A model generated the notes under the pieces. The model was given only the letters and a program-made list of their open reading frames with translations. It made no database searches and was not told where the DNA came from. From Datura wrightii (taxonomy: Eukaryota > Streptophyta > Magnoliopsida > Solanales > Solanaceae): 64,000 nt of DNA. Both the position numbers and the translations under genes were made by a program. Location: positions 92,777,501 to 92,841,500 of the forward strand of contig JASDFA010000001.1 of the NCBI GenBank assembly GCA_035772735.1, in the 5' to 3' direction. Of this stretch, positions 20,479 to 32,434 are shown piece after piece (within the stretch, counting starts at the first letter, position 1; every line of letters starts with the position of its first letter).

Positions 20479-21157
20479 ATATGTATATATGTATATTTGT
20501 ATGTATATATGTTTCAGGTAGGTTTGACCCAATGTTTAGTTTTACTTATGATTATCAGTTTTCAGCTTTGGGTCATTTGAATAGTAGTGATATTCAGTTA
20601 TGTTCAGATCATGATTTTAGAAAATAGCATGCAAGCCCTACTCTCAGATTCTTATCTTGATCATGTTTTATATTATGCATGTTTTAATGATTTTACTTAC
20701 TTAAGAGATATTACTTACCTTGCATACTTGATATATTTCATGTACTGAACGCATACTCTATGTTGAATCGTTTTATGATATAGGCTCCGATCTTCAGACT
20801 CAGCCCCGTTATTAGCCATTTTTCAGAGTTAGCATCCCGCTTTAGTGGTGACTCCTCATCTCTCGAGGACCATTCCTTATCAGTTATCTTTTCAGTTTCA
20901 GACACAGAGAGTTAGTTGGGGTCTTGTCCCATCAACTCATCAGAATTAGAGGCTTTTCAGACATAGGTTGTATTCAGGTTTAGACCCGTGTTGTATTCCG
21001 ATGTTATGTTCTGTTTAGACTTCCGCTATGTTATTGTAATTGATCTTGCGCTTTTATTTGATTGAGTTAGATATATGTAAATGTCATGGGTTGACTTGGA
21101 GTCTCTCGGGGCTTCTTATCCCGTGTCTCGATTTGGGCCTATGTTCGGGTCATGACA
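18780..21157 (+). repeat. 3' LTR of element A
   Basis: 2378 bp, TGTTATACCTCG to GGGTCATGACA. It pairs with 1521-3838. Donor-like CTCAG|GTATGTAAG is at 19533-19540. The AT/GTATAT microsatellite is at 20437-20510. Confidence 0.88.
20437..20510. repeat. AT-rich microsatellite in 3' LTR of element A
   Basis: (AT)n followed by GTATATAT repeats, in the same LTR position as 3156-3193. Confidence 0.9.
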
Positions 21158-21196
21158 AAGTTGAATCTCAAGCTGAAATTGAGCTGGTAGGGAAAA
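21158..21196 (-). other. Residual piece of element E between A and C
   Basis: AAGTT (21158-21162) is the target duplication of A. The next 34 bp on the minus strand match the sequence following the pol end in A and K (reverse complement of the region near 18510-18545). The last five bases, GAAAA (21192-21196), are the left target copy for element C. Its partner is AAAAA at 34025-34029. This scrap proves that the pieces on both sides belong to one older element. Confidence 0.75.
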
Positions 21197-23646
21197 TGTT
21201 ATACCCCGGGAGCCCAAGGATTAGACCCGAGAATTGAAATGGAGAAAATTTGAAAATTTGGCACTAGGCATAGGACGAGTCATGGGGAGACTCATGAGGA
21301 CAACCCACGAGTGGTGATCTGACTTATGGGGAAGGCCCAAGTGTTTAGTGAGAACGCTGGAGAAGAGGATACCCCACGGGCGTGGCCACGACTCATGGTC
21401 AGGCCCCACGAGTCATTGGGTCAGCCATGGGGAGGCAAATTTGAACGGAAAAGAAAAATGGGGCAGTGGACATCACGGAAGGTCCCCACAAGTCATGGTC
21501 AGTTCCCACGGTTCGTGCAGTCTGTCGTTAGCAAGCCTGGGGAAGATATTTTTAAGTCGAGGCAGTATACTTCATGGGTGGTGATCATGAGTTGTGGTCA
21601 CCCATAATGAGTCGTGAGGTGACCCGTGATGAGCCCAAGAGAATAGGTGAGGCAATGCACTTAACGAGCGACGTCATGAGTCGTGCCCAGTAGCAACGAG
21701 TCGTTAGGTCACCCGTTAGGGCCACCTGGCAGTTATTTTCTACAAATTTAATAAGGGCTTTTCTATAATTTCTAAGTTTCTAAAGACTAAACTACAACAT
21801 TTTGGGGTATGAATAGTTGCCTTTTATGGGGTTAAGTCCAGTTTATTCACTTTCCATCCATGCATGCAAGGTAGAAGAGAATTGAGAGGGTGATCAAGTT
21901 TGTAATCTTTAATTTCTTTCAATTTCTTTTTGGGCATTCAAGGGAGGCTAAGATTCAACCTCCATCAGGTATGTAGGGTTATGAATGGGTGGTTTCTTCC
22001 ACACCCATGCCCAATTCCTCTCTAAAAAGTATGAAATTCCATGATTTATCTATGGGGTTTTTACCCAAATGCATGAATTATCTATTTCTACACATGGGTA
22101 TGAATTGATTATGATTATACTATCGAATTATGAAGCATGGGAAATTTTTATAATGATTTCAATTAAAAATCATGTTTCTAGTCTTATGAATTTTAAAGCC
22201 CATTGATGAGATGTTCATGAAAAGTGAGATTTGTGATGTATATGTGATAATGATGAGATATTATTATGAAAAGCATGATATGAATCTACCCATGTTTATA
22301 ATTATGTTTTCGATGAAAATTGAGTATTTCTAAGTATGATAAAGCTTTGGGAAATGCCCACATGTTAAGTATGAATGATGATTTTCCCGAATTAAGCTTA
22401 CCACATTGTTTTGGAGAAAAATCTCCCAATTATATTCTCAGCTTGTGGTATGTATTGAGTTAAAGATTCCCAATGCATAGCTTACCACATGGTTTTGGAG
22501 TGAAGGCTCCCATGATACTTATCAGCTTGTGCTATGTTTGAATTAAAGCTTCTCATATGCATGATTTCATATTTGAGATGTATTGATTATCGAGCTTCAT
22601 CAATTGACGGTGTTGAGCTTCGTTATAAAATGATGTAGAGCATATACATGTTTTTGGGAGTATTTTCTAGCACCAAGTAGGCTATGGTCGATCATCCTAT
22701 GCCTCAAAACTACGCTACAACGTAGGTTTCCACTATTATATGATTTGGGACCTCCCTTGTGAGATTCCCTTGCCCGAATGGGCCTTCAGCTTGATACCGA
22801 TATCATGGTAGCGTCCTTAGCCCTGGAAAAGCTTTGGACAGCTCTGCCCACTTAAGTGTAATAGTCGGGACCACGTGAGCTCTATCGTGGTATGTCAGTT
22901 AAAAGATGAGTCTCCCATTGTTCCTCATGATTCCAAATATGCATGTTCATTACTTATGAGACTTATGTAAATGCATGTTCTAAAGCAGGTTTAACTCAAT
23001 GTTCAGCTTTTACTTACAAATGTTAGAATTCAGCTTTGAGTCAATCGATTTAGTTATGATGTTATGAAGTTATGTTATGTCATGTTATGAAGAGATCATG
23101 ATTTCAGAAAGAATGCATGCAAGCCCTACTATCAGTTACTGATGTTTATGTTTTAATTAATGCATTGTCTTTAAATGATTTTACTTGCTTTAGCGGTTTT
23201 TACTTACCTTGCATACTCGGCACACTCTACCTATCGACCGCATACTTTCTATGCTGTATCGTTTCATGATACAGGACCTGACTCTCAACTTTTTCCCCTC
23301 TCTTAGTCAGCTTGTCAGAGTTAGTGTTACTTTGTGGTGAATCCTCATCTTCTGAGGACTAGACTATTCAGTTTTTATTTATGTACTTCAGTTTCAGCTT
23401 GTTGAGTTAGTTGGGGTCTTGTCCCATCAACTCGTCATGTTTAGAGGCTATTCAGACATATGTATGTATTCAACTTCGGATTTCATATTCTGATGTTATA
23501 TTAAAGTTAGACTTCACTATGATTGTATTGTTGGTTATGCAAGTTCTTGATTGAGTTAGATGTATGCTTTTGCCATGGGTTGACTTGGGGTCTCTTTGGG
23601 CTCCTTGTCCGGTGTTACGATCCGGGCCTCTGTTCGGGTCGTGACA
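21197..23646 (+). repeat. 5' LTR of element C
   Basis: 2450 bp, TGTTATACCCCG to GGGTCGTGACA. It is a divergent subfamily relative to A: one segment (about 22380-22560) has a tandem duplication of a 'GCTTACCACATGGTTTTGGAG' type unit. Donor-like ATCAG|GTATGTAGGG has GT at 21969-21970. Confidence 0.87.
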
Positions 23647-23650
23647 AACT

Positions 23651-23662
23651 TGGTATCAGAGC
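23651..23662 (+). other. Primer-binding site of element C (initiator Met-tRNA)
   Basis: TGGTATCAGAGC, perfect, four bases after the LTR. Confidence 0.92.
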
Positions 23663-23856
23663 AATAGGTTTTAAGTGTACTAGGGTGTCTGAAGGCCGCA
23701 TTGAGTAGAGTCTTTTTCATGGGTGTGAAACGCGCCACACTTATGACGAAGAGGCTATGAGACGTTTTAGGAAATGTTCCCTTCTTTCATGATCTATGTC
23801 ATGCGATAAAAAGTCTTTCTATCCTTATAATTCGTGCTATTCGCAATTTCAGAATC

Positions 23857-25105
23857 ATGGCTCCTCGAAGAATGAACGGAAGGAGGAATGGAAATGGTGA
23901 AGGCCAAGAGGATGGCAATGGTCATGGGCATCGGCAAACCCCACCAGTTCAGGTGCCCCAGGCACCAGAGCCAGCTGCCCATGCTAAGTTCCATGCTGCT
24001 ATTCAGAAGCTTTCGCAGGCCTTGACCACTCAGGTCAATCAGTAGGCCGTTGCGCATGTTCCATAAAATGGAAACGCAACAGCGGCTCAAGTCAAGACTT
24101 CTTGAGGATGAACCCGCCGGAGTTCCTTGGGTCCAAGGTAGATGAGGACCCACATGAGTTCATAGACAAGATTGTCAAGATCACCCAAGTCATGCGGGTG
24201 AATGGGGTTGAGTTCTCAAAGTTGGCCTCTTATCAGTTAAAAGGGGTCTCACATATCTCGTTTCGCCAATGAAAGGATAGCAGGGTTGCAGGAGTAGGTC
24301 CGGTCACTTGGGAAGAGTTCCATGTTGCATTTCTAGACCGGTTCTTCCCTGGTGAGATGAGGGAGCTGAAGACAGCTGAGTTCGTGAATTTGAAGAAAGG
24401 GAGAATGACTATACAAGAGTATGCCCTTTAGTTCACTTGCTTATCAAAATATGCCCCAGAGTTGGTAGCCGATCAGAGGATGCAAGTAGATAGATTCATA
24501 CATGGAGTAGCGGGATATTTAGACAAGGATTATAGGACCGCTATGCTCCATCAGGATACGGATTTCCCATAGATAGTGTTGTACTCCCAGTAGATGGAGG
24601 TGGCATATTCGAGAGAGAGAGGGAGGCCAAGAAGGCCCGACCAAGGACCACAGATTCTCTCAGCAAAGGTATGGTTGTAGGCACCGATAGCAGACTCAAC
24701 AGAGATCATCAGCCCTTGAATCTTCGGCATTGAGTGTGCCATCCAGGCCTAGACATGATCAGAGGGGGTAGGAATCAGGTTCGAGGGGTCAGAGCAATTG
24801 ACCCGCAGATTCTAGCATCCCAACTTGTCACAAATGTGGTCGGGTGCACACAGGCTAGTGCTTGGCAGGTTCAGGTGCTTGTTACGGGTGTAGGCAGCCC
24901 GGGCACATGCTAAGATATTGTCCAGCAGCGAGACAGGATCAGGTGGGGGGCCGAGGCCCAACTTCTAGTTCAGCAACCCCTCCCGCACGCATAGCACATC
25001 AGGGGAATCTACTAGCACAGCTAGCGGTCAGCGCCAGAATAGATTATATGCTTTACACCCCGTCGAGAACAAGAGGGCTCCCCGATGTGGTCACTGGTAT
25101 GTTGC
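23857..25105 (+). pseudogene. gag of element C (broken)
   Basis: ATG at 23857, four bases after an acceptor-like TTTCAG. The N-terminus MAPRRMNGRRNGNGEGQEDG runs to a TAG at 24043-24045. Gag core homology continues in shifted frames (NPPEFLGSK, DEDPHEFIDKIVKITQ, FLDRFFP at about 24110-24360). The zinc knuckle CYGCRQPGHMLRYC (CX2CX4HX4C) is intact at about 24880-24922. Several stops are present, so it is not functional. Confidence 0.8.
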
Positions 25106-26596
25106 GAGTTTTCCATATTAATGATTATGCTTTGTTAGATCTGAGGCTACCTTGTCTTTTGTGACACCTTATGTGGCCAGTAGCTTTGGAGTCAGTCCCA
25201 AAGTCTTATCAGAACCCTTCTCAGTTTGTACTCCAGTAGGTGACTCAGTTATAGCTAGATGGGTGTATAGAGGTTGCCCAATCTCAGTCCTTCGTAAGGT
25301 CACCTCAGCAGATTTGATAGAGTTATACATGACCGATTTTGATGTTATTCTCAGCATGGATTGGCTATTTGCATGCTATGCTTCAATTAATTGTAGAACC
25401 TTGGCAGTAGAGTTCAGATTTCCGGCTGAGCCAGTCTTAGAATGGAAGGATAGTTCAGTTGTGCCTGTAGGTCTTCTCATTTCCTACCTTAAAGCCAGGA
25501 AGATGATTTCTATGGGTTGCATGTATCATCTAGTTAGGGTTAAGGATGTTGAGTCCGAGACCCCGACTATCCAGTCAGTTCCAGTAGTACGTGAGTATCT
25601 AGAGATCTTTCCTAATGATTTGCCAGGTGTTCCTCCCGAGCGGGAGATTGATTTTGGTATTGACCTTCTTCTAGACATGCAACCTATATCTATTCCTACC
25701 TACAGAATGGCTCCAACCGAGCTAAAAGAGTTGAAAGAACAGTTGAAGGAGTTGTTAAATAAGGGTTTCATTAGACCGAGCAAGTCCCCATGGGTTGCAC
25801 CAGTTCTCTTTATCCGAAAACAAAGTCACCATCGATAACAAGTATCCTTTACTCAGGATCAATGATTTGTTTGACTAGCTTCAGGATGCCAAGTGTTTCA
25901 CAAAGATTGATCTTAGGTCTGGGTATCATCAGCTTAGAGTTTGGGAGAGTGATATCCCAAAGACAGCCTTTAGGACACAGTATGGCCATTATGAGTTTGT
26001 AGTTATGTCTTTTGGACTAACGAATGCTCCTGTAGCTTTCATGGACCTGATGAATAGGGTGTTCAAATAATATCTGGACATGTTCGTGATCGTGTTTATT
26101 GACGACATCTTTATATACTCTCAGAGCAAGGAGGAGCATGCTACCCATTTGAGAGTAGTGCTTCAGACTCTCAAGGATCGTCAGTTATATGCCAAATTCA
26201 GCAAGTGCGGGTTTTGGTTGAACTTCATAGTATTTTTAGGCCATGTGGTGTCAAGTGAAGGCATCAAGGTGGATTCTCAGAAAATCGAGGCGATGAAGAA
26301 TTGGACTAGACCGGTGCATCCTTCGGATATTCAGAGTTTCTTAGGCTTAACTGGCTATTATCGGAGGTTTGTTTAGGGTTTCTCATCTATTGCAGCATCT
26401 TTGACCAGGTTGACTTAGAAGAAGGTGAAATTCCAATGGTCAGAGACTTGTGAGAAGAGCTTCCAAGAGTTGAAGACCCGACTCACTTCCGCACCACTGT
26501 TAACCCTACCCGAGGATACCGATGGGTTTGTAATGTATTGCTATGATTCAAGGATCGGACTTGGGTGTGTATTGATGCAGCATGGGAAAGTGATAG
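25106..26596 (+). pseudogene. pol of element C, first part (protease, RT, start of RNase H)
   Basis: The protease active-site region (ALLDL at about 25130-25146) runs into a frameshift. The downstream protease frame (25152 on) has MTDFDVILSMDWL. The RT N-terminus (MAPTELKELKEQLKELL, SKSPWVAPVLF) is followed near 25820 by a deletion that removes the block equivalent to LRMCIDYRQLN and shifts frame. RT then continues to FIDDIFIYSQ (about 26095-26125) and FLGHVVSSEGI. RNase H starts at about 26425 (FVMYCYDSR, with the catalytic aspartate region altered to CYDS) and is cut at 26596 by solo LTR D. Confidence 0.83.
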
Positions 26597-28096
26597 TGCC
26601 CAAGATCATGATACTTTATAACTTAGTTTTTGTCTTGTTTATCTACTTTTTTATATACATTATCATGTAATTTTATGTAAATGTGAATATATATACTAAC
26701 CAACATGATTAGTCTTGTTTTTGTAGGTTTAAAATGAATTTAAGGAACTAATCTATGATTTGGTGAAGTGGAGGAATGGAATCGGAAGCAAAACACGAAA
26801 GTCGGCAAGAAGGACACGAGAAACAGCCCATCTGTGCGACAGCAACGTGCCACGGCAGGCCTAGCTGCGCGACCAGGCCGTGACATGCCCCTAAACGCGC
26901 TACTCAAGTAGCGTGACACGCTGCCATCGCGGCAAGGGGTTGCTTGGCGTGTGTTTTATGTGTTTTCCAGAAAGCTTGCACGTTACCTCTATGTCACGAA
27001 GGTAAATTGGCGCGATCACCTCCGTGCCACGGAGCTATTCCATGTCGGGCAAAACTTTGTACATTTTTCATTTACTATAAATAGGTCCCTTAGCTCCTAA
27101 AATCATTTCTGTCACGAAATATTTCTGAAAAACTGCCAAGGAATGAAGGGAGAAGTGGAGAACTCACCTAGAGTTCCTAAATTTCATCTTCTTTTCTGCC
27201 TATTCTTGTAAGTACATTATGTTAATTATGTTTTCTAGTAATTGTACGAACTTGAGTGACTAGAACCCTTTCTCTAGGGTTGAGGCCATATGGTATGATT
27301 GTCACTATGTGAATTTGTTTTGGTTTTAAGTTATTAACTGTTGTTTTGTCTTACGTTCTTAATTATGGTTGTTTTTATGAATGATCACCATGAAAACACA
27401 GACGTTAAAATTAGGTAAAAGCTTGAGAAAGAAACCCTAGGCAAGAACAAGAGAATGTAGGGATCAAGTTCATATCTTTTGATATAATTCGCGGTTAGGG
27501 TAGAAATTATACCTAATTTGCCTTGCTTGGTTGATAAAACAGGAATAGAGTAAGACATCGACTTAGAATTGTCACTCCACCACTCGTAGAAGTAGTTGTG
27601 AAGCTAAGTTGAGTTAAATGATTATAGGTACGAAAGTCCCTAATCAAGGGCATAAACCCCGTAAACCACATCCACGTAATTGAATTGCCTATGAACTAGG
27701 ATGTCACCTCCCCGCTCAATGATGTAGTTGTGAGGCTAGTTTGTTGTGTTTAGAGGCTCGAAAGACCATGAACATGCATTTTCTATTATGTGAGACAGCA
27801 ATTGATAATTTCATACTTAAACCATTACAAAGAGTAGTGTCGCATGATTATCCGGCCTTAGCTCTAGTTGCTTCTTGAATGATTTCAGAGTATTTCTGTG
27901 ACCACCCCTAGATTTAAATAGAATTTATCGAAAACTTTTTTAATCAACACTTGTGAAAGTTAATATCACACTTGCACTTAATAATTAGCTGAATTGGTCC
28001 AGTCCATGTGGGTTTGACATCCGGCTCTTAAAAGGGCCACTGTATTACTTGTAAGACCACGTACGCTTGCGTATGCGCTTGGGCGCAGTCACAACA
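26597..28096 (+). mobile_element. Solo LTR D (Athila-like, related to element B)
   Basis: 1500 bp from TGCCCAAGATCATG to GCGCAGTCACAACA, inside the RNase H of C. Flanks are GATAG (26592-26596) and TATAG (28097-28101), a target duplication with one change. The start and end align with the LTR of B read on its minus strand, including the 'ACTAACCAACATGATTAG' stretch. A GC-rich region with GTGCCACGG-type inverted repeats is at about 26845-27035. Donor-like TTCTT|GTAAGTAC is at 27208. It arose by recombination between the two LTRs of a former complete insertion. Confidence 0.82.
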
Positions 28097-29628
28097 TATA
28101 GCATATGACTCTAGATAGTTGAAACTCCATGAGAGGAACTACCCGACCCATGACCTTGAGTTGGCCGCGGTGCTATTCTCCTTGAAGATATGGCGACATT
28201 ATTTTTATGAGGTCCACGTGGATGTATTTACAAACCACAGAGCTTATAATATGTTTTCACCCAGAAAGATCTCAATCTTCGACAAATGAGATGGTTGGAG
28301 CTACTCAAGGACTACGATATGAGTGTCCTTTAACATCCGGATAAGGCTAATGTGATAGTGGACACACTTAGTAGGATCTCTATGGAGAGTGTGTCCCATA
28401 TGGATGAGGGAAAGAAAGAGCTGGTGAAAGATGTCCATCGACTCGCAAGGTTGGGAGTTAGGTTGGTCGACTCGACTGTTTGCGGTATTGTTGTGCATAA
28501 CGGATAAGAATCATCCTCAGTGACTGATGTGAAAGCTAGACAAGATGAGGACCAGTTTTTGGTAAAGCTGAAAGATGTCGTTCGAAGTCAAAAGGTGGAG
28601 GTCTTCTCTCAAGGGGGAGATGGTGTGCTTTGGTACCAGGGTCGCCTATGTGTTCTGGATGTCGATGATTTGAGGAGTCGAATGATGCAAGAGGCTCATG
28701 GATCCAATTATTCTATCCATCCGGGTGCCACCAAGATGTACCATGACCTACGGGAAATCTATTGGTGGAATGGCGTGAAAAAGGATATTGCAGAATTTGT
28801 AGCCAAGTGTCCAAACTGTTAGCAAGTAAAGGTTGAGCATCAGCGGCTGGGAGGTGTACTTCAGGATATCAGTATTTCCACTTGGAAGTGGGAAGAGATT
28901 AACATGGATTTCATAACAGGTCTACCTCGTACTCGTCGACACTATGATTCTATTTGGGTTGTGGTAGACAGGTTGATCAAGGATGCACATTTTTTACTAG
29001 TTAAAACTCTGGATTCGGTGGAGGATTATGCCAAACTATATATCCGGGAGTAGGTATGATTGAATGGGGTGCCCTTATCTATAATTTCAGATCGAGGTAC
29101 TCAATTTACCTCTCAGTTTTGTAGGTCGTTCCAAAAAGGGCTTGGTACTCAAGTGAAACTCAGCACAACATATCACCCGCAAATGGATGGTCAAGCGGAG
29201 CGGACAATTCAGACCCTCGAGGACATGTTGAAGGCATGTGTGATTGACTTCAGAGGTGGTTGGGATGATCATTTGCCCCTGATCTAGTTCGCCTACAATA
29301 ACAGCTATCACTCTAGTATTCAGGTGGCGCCATTCGAGGCTCTCTGTGGGCAGAGATATAGATCCCCCATCGGATGGTTCGAGGTTGGTGAGGCAGCAAT
29401 AATAGGGCCGGACTCAGTTCATGAGGCAATGGGGAAGGTTCAATTGACAAGAGACAGGTTGAAAACTGCCCAAAGTTTTCAAAAGTCCTATGCGGACGTG
29501 AGAAGAAGAGAATTAGAATTTGAAGTCGGTGACTGGGTGTTTCTGAAGGTATCACCCATGAAAGGAGTGATGTGGTTTGGAAAGAAATGAAAACTCAACC
29601 CTTGCTATGTTGGCCCCTATCGGATTAT
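28097..29628 (+). pseudogene. pol of element C, second part (RNase H end, integrase)
   Basis: Resumes RNase H directly after solo LTR D (ETP-like LHERNYPTHDLELA at about 28120-28165). The integrase zinc finger is complete: HGSNYSIHPG followed by CPNC (about 28697-28820). The core follows with MDFITGLPRTR, SDRGTQFTS (about 29089-29115) and DGQAERTIQTLEDML (about 29183-29230), so the catalytic triad residues are present. Isolated stops (after CPNC, in the IRE region and near 29287) break the frame. The frame continues to FLKVSPMKGV (about 29540-29565) and homology ends abruptly at about 29628. The chromodomain is absent. Confidence 0.82.
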
Positions 29629-31895
29629 GATAATTGCATATCAGCCCTCAGCCCTTGTCATTCCGTTAGTTTTTGGTTTAATTTGATTATGATAATTGCA
29701 TATCTCTGCTTTTCTGTGTGTTTTCCAATATAGCACAAAAAGGTGTGCGGTTAGTACTCGTAATATATTAAGCATACGGGATATCATAGATCAATAAACA
29801 CACCAGTATACGATAAGGAAATAACCAAGTACATTAACATAACTGATTTAACATGCATCAATCTTCTTGAGAGCCACGTATACATACACATATATGGAAC
29901 TTTCACACATATATGGAACTTTCCTTAGGATCTCATTCCATAGAAACATTATCGAAATCATGTATAAAGGTCATAAACTGAACATCTACCGATGACTAAG
30001 ACTGCCTCCTGCCACAACTAATTTAAACCGATAACATGAGCTAAGGGAGCCATTCTCTACTAGGGAGAGTCCCCGGCTAACTAAGGGACACATTCTCAAT
30101 GAGGGAGTGTCCAGATCTGCACAAGGGAACACATTCTCAACTAAGGAGTGTCCCAATCTGCACAAAGGAACACATTCTCAACTAAGGAGTGTTCCAGACT
30201 AACTAAGGGAAACGTTCTTAACTACGGAAGTCCCCTGACTGACTAAGGGAAACGTTCTTGACTAAGGAAGTTCCCTGTCAAGACTAAAACATGCAGGCTA
30301 TTACTATAACATCTGATCATATAAATACTAACCTACTGCATCTAACCAGAGACATGAGTATTTACTAATTTCCATCATACAACATTCATTTCGAAAGGAC
30401 TGGAGCTACTTTCTACTAACAACAAGCCCAATATTCTGAAATATCTTTCTCATGCTTTATCATCATGTTACATATCATAATGGAGCCATATTAATATTTC
30501 CTCAAAGGTCTTATATTAGTGAGCATCTTTAGATTCACATAATGCATAAGACATTCACAATATTTAAGTTCCGAACTCATACCATTCGACATATATCATA
30601 GAGTCATTCATGATCCATAGATCCGCTTCATACCTTAACACACATACATTGACTCATATAATTCTACATTTACGAAAAACCATATACTTGACTCATAACT
30701 TATACATATTCAATGAGATAATGGAAGAAGCATACATCTTCATTTCGTAAGACCCATTTTAAAGATTACTCCAATTCATGAGAAGGAGGCATTAGTTAGC
30801 CCATTATCATGGATTTACCTCATGTCCAATCAATTCCATCGAAGACATTAGAGACATACATACTTTAATTTCAACTATTCAAGCCCATAAACTCTAATTT
30901 CTTCTCAACATGTTTATTAATGGAACATTCAAGTTTTTAGGGATAATCATTCAATCTTCACATAAGTTAGACATGGGTCCAAGTAATTACAATAATTGAG
31001 TGAACAATAATAAAGCCTTATTAAAACTTTCCATCCATTTATGAAGAACATTCTATAACCCCACATTTTTTTCATCACCCAACCCATAATTCAAGGTAAC
31101 CCACTTATTCTACATCGTAATCAACTCATAACCATAATAGATCTTGGAATTTAGAGAATAGTGGAAGAATTCACCATCAATTTAGAAACCCTAGATCATG
31201 CTCTTCTAGAATAATTGAAATTGGACATTTTGATAAAACATTTTAGGGCACAAGGATGGAAGAATATCCTTGTTGAAAAACCCGCATACCTTCTTCGAAG
31301 AATCCCCCACTTGATCTTGGTCTTGAAGCTTTGAGGAACACCTTGGTGAGGTCCTTGAATCTTGAGAGGAGAAGAGGAAGAAGGGCTTTGAGAGGTATCT
31401 TGAGAGAATGAAAGTTTTAGGCTAAAAGAACCCTTAAAAACGTCCCAAATAGGACTCAAAATGACAAAGTTTAGAAGTTAGGAGCATAGGATTTAACAGA
31501 AACACCCCAGGAAAAACGGAGGAAAAAGTCACCCTGCCAGACCCCACGAGGCACCCCACGAGTCATGGGGTCAGGGAACGACTCGTGGGACTGAGCCGTC
31601 AAGTCCACTTCCCCAAGTTCACCAAATTCCCAACTCCACCAATGACTCACTTCACGAGTCGTGCTCCCATATGATGAGTCATTGCCTACACCCGTCACCT
31701 CCATTGCCAGAGACCTTGTCTAAACACCTAGCCCACCCAGTGACCAACCTGATGAGTCGTGGCCTTCCCAAACAACTCGTCAAGTCGCTCGTCATCACCT
31801 GCTCATCTTGCAAAATTTCCATTTTCTGCTTTACTTTTTTCCCCCTCCCCCCCTTAAGCCTGGAATCTGATCTTAGAAACATTCGGGGTGTTACA
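29629..31895 (-). repeat. LTR-like segment G, reversed, in the rearranged tail of element C
   Basis: On the minus strand it begins TGTAACACCCCG at 31895. It has the Tekay LTR plan: a U3 rich in ACGAGTCGT-type inverted repeats (31550-31790), a poly-G run, and AAG|GTATGCGGG (GT at 31289-31288). After that comes AT-rich sequence and an array of hairpin units (30042-30284). I do not find a clear LTR end on the left. A 20-mer, GATTATGATAATTGCATATC, occurs at 29623-29642 and again at about 29684-29703. No coding sequence is seen. Confidence 0.55.
30042..30284. repeat. Tandem array of six ~40-bp hairpin units
   Basis: Six degenerate units of the form CTAAGGGACACATTCTCAA followed by GGGAGTGTCC and a short linker. 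The GGACAC and GTGTCC arms within each unit pair. The units drift in sequence but keep arm complementarity in most copies (GGAACAC/GTGTTCC, GGGAA/TTCCC). Confidence 0.75.
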
Positions 31896-32434
31896 CTTGC
31901 ATGCATGAATTAGGCTTAACATAGACTAATCCCCCTTAAAAGACCCTATTCAGACCGTAAAATGACATAGTTTAGGCCTTAAGAATTTAGGAATTACGAA
32001 AACACCCATACTAAAAACGCAGAATTCTAGCTGCCAGTCCCCACGAGGGACCTCAGGAGTCATTGCTGGGGGGAACGACTCATGGACTGAACCAGTGATG
32101 TCTACTGCCCAAACAAGCTCAGTAACCCCACGAATCATGGTGGCTGACCACACTCGTGGTCACCACCCGTGGTCCCTACTACCTCAAGTCCCTGGCCATG
32201 CCTTCTATCCTCACCATGGGTGACCTCACGAGTCGTGCGGTTTGACCACAACTCGTGGTCACCCCCGTGGCCTCCCAAAAACTCTTCCAAGCCCAACCTG
32301 ACCATGAGTCACTTCACGACTCATGGTCACACCTAATGAGCCACCTTATGAACCGTCCTGTGACCTAGTACGAATTTCAAGTTTTTCTACGTTTTGACTC
32401 CCAGATCTGATCCTTGGGTTCCTAGGGTATAACA
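31896..32434 (-). repeat. Reversed Tekay LTR head fragment (X)
   Basis: On the minus strand it starts TGTTATACCCTAGG at 32434 and runs 539 bp through the ACGAGTCGT repeat zone to CATGCATGCAAG at 31896, where G begins. It matches the first quarter of Tekay LTRs. It abuts a plus-strand LTR tail at 32435, so two LTR pieces meet head to middle in opposite directions. Confidence 0.7.

Larger units (their letters stand above)
1521..21157 (+). mobile_element. Element A: Tekay/Del-type Ty3/gypsy retrotransposon carrying nested element B
   Basis: A complete but dead chromovirus: 5' LTR 1521-3838, PBS 3842-3854, gag from 4048, pol to about 18560, PPT 18767-18779, 3' LTR 18780-21157. It is inserted in the tail of E. 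The flanking five bases are AAACT (1516-1520) and AAGTT (21158-21162), a target duplication with two later changes, and the E sequence reads on across the gap. Gag is split at 4625/14471 by Athila-like element B. The two LTRs are clearly a pair but differ by substitutions, indels and microsatellite length (2318 versus 2378 bp). This is consistent with an insertion much older than B. Confidence 0.88.

Noticed and set aside
30042..30284. CRISPR-like spaced repeats
   Set aside because: Units are contiguous, degenerate hairpins in plant LTR sequence, with no spacers of uniform length.
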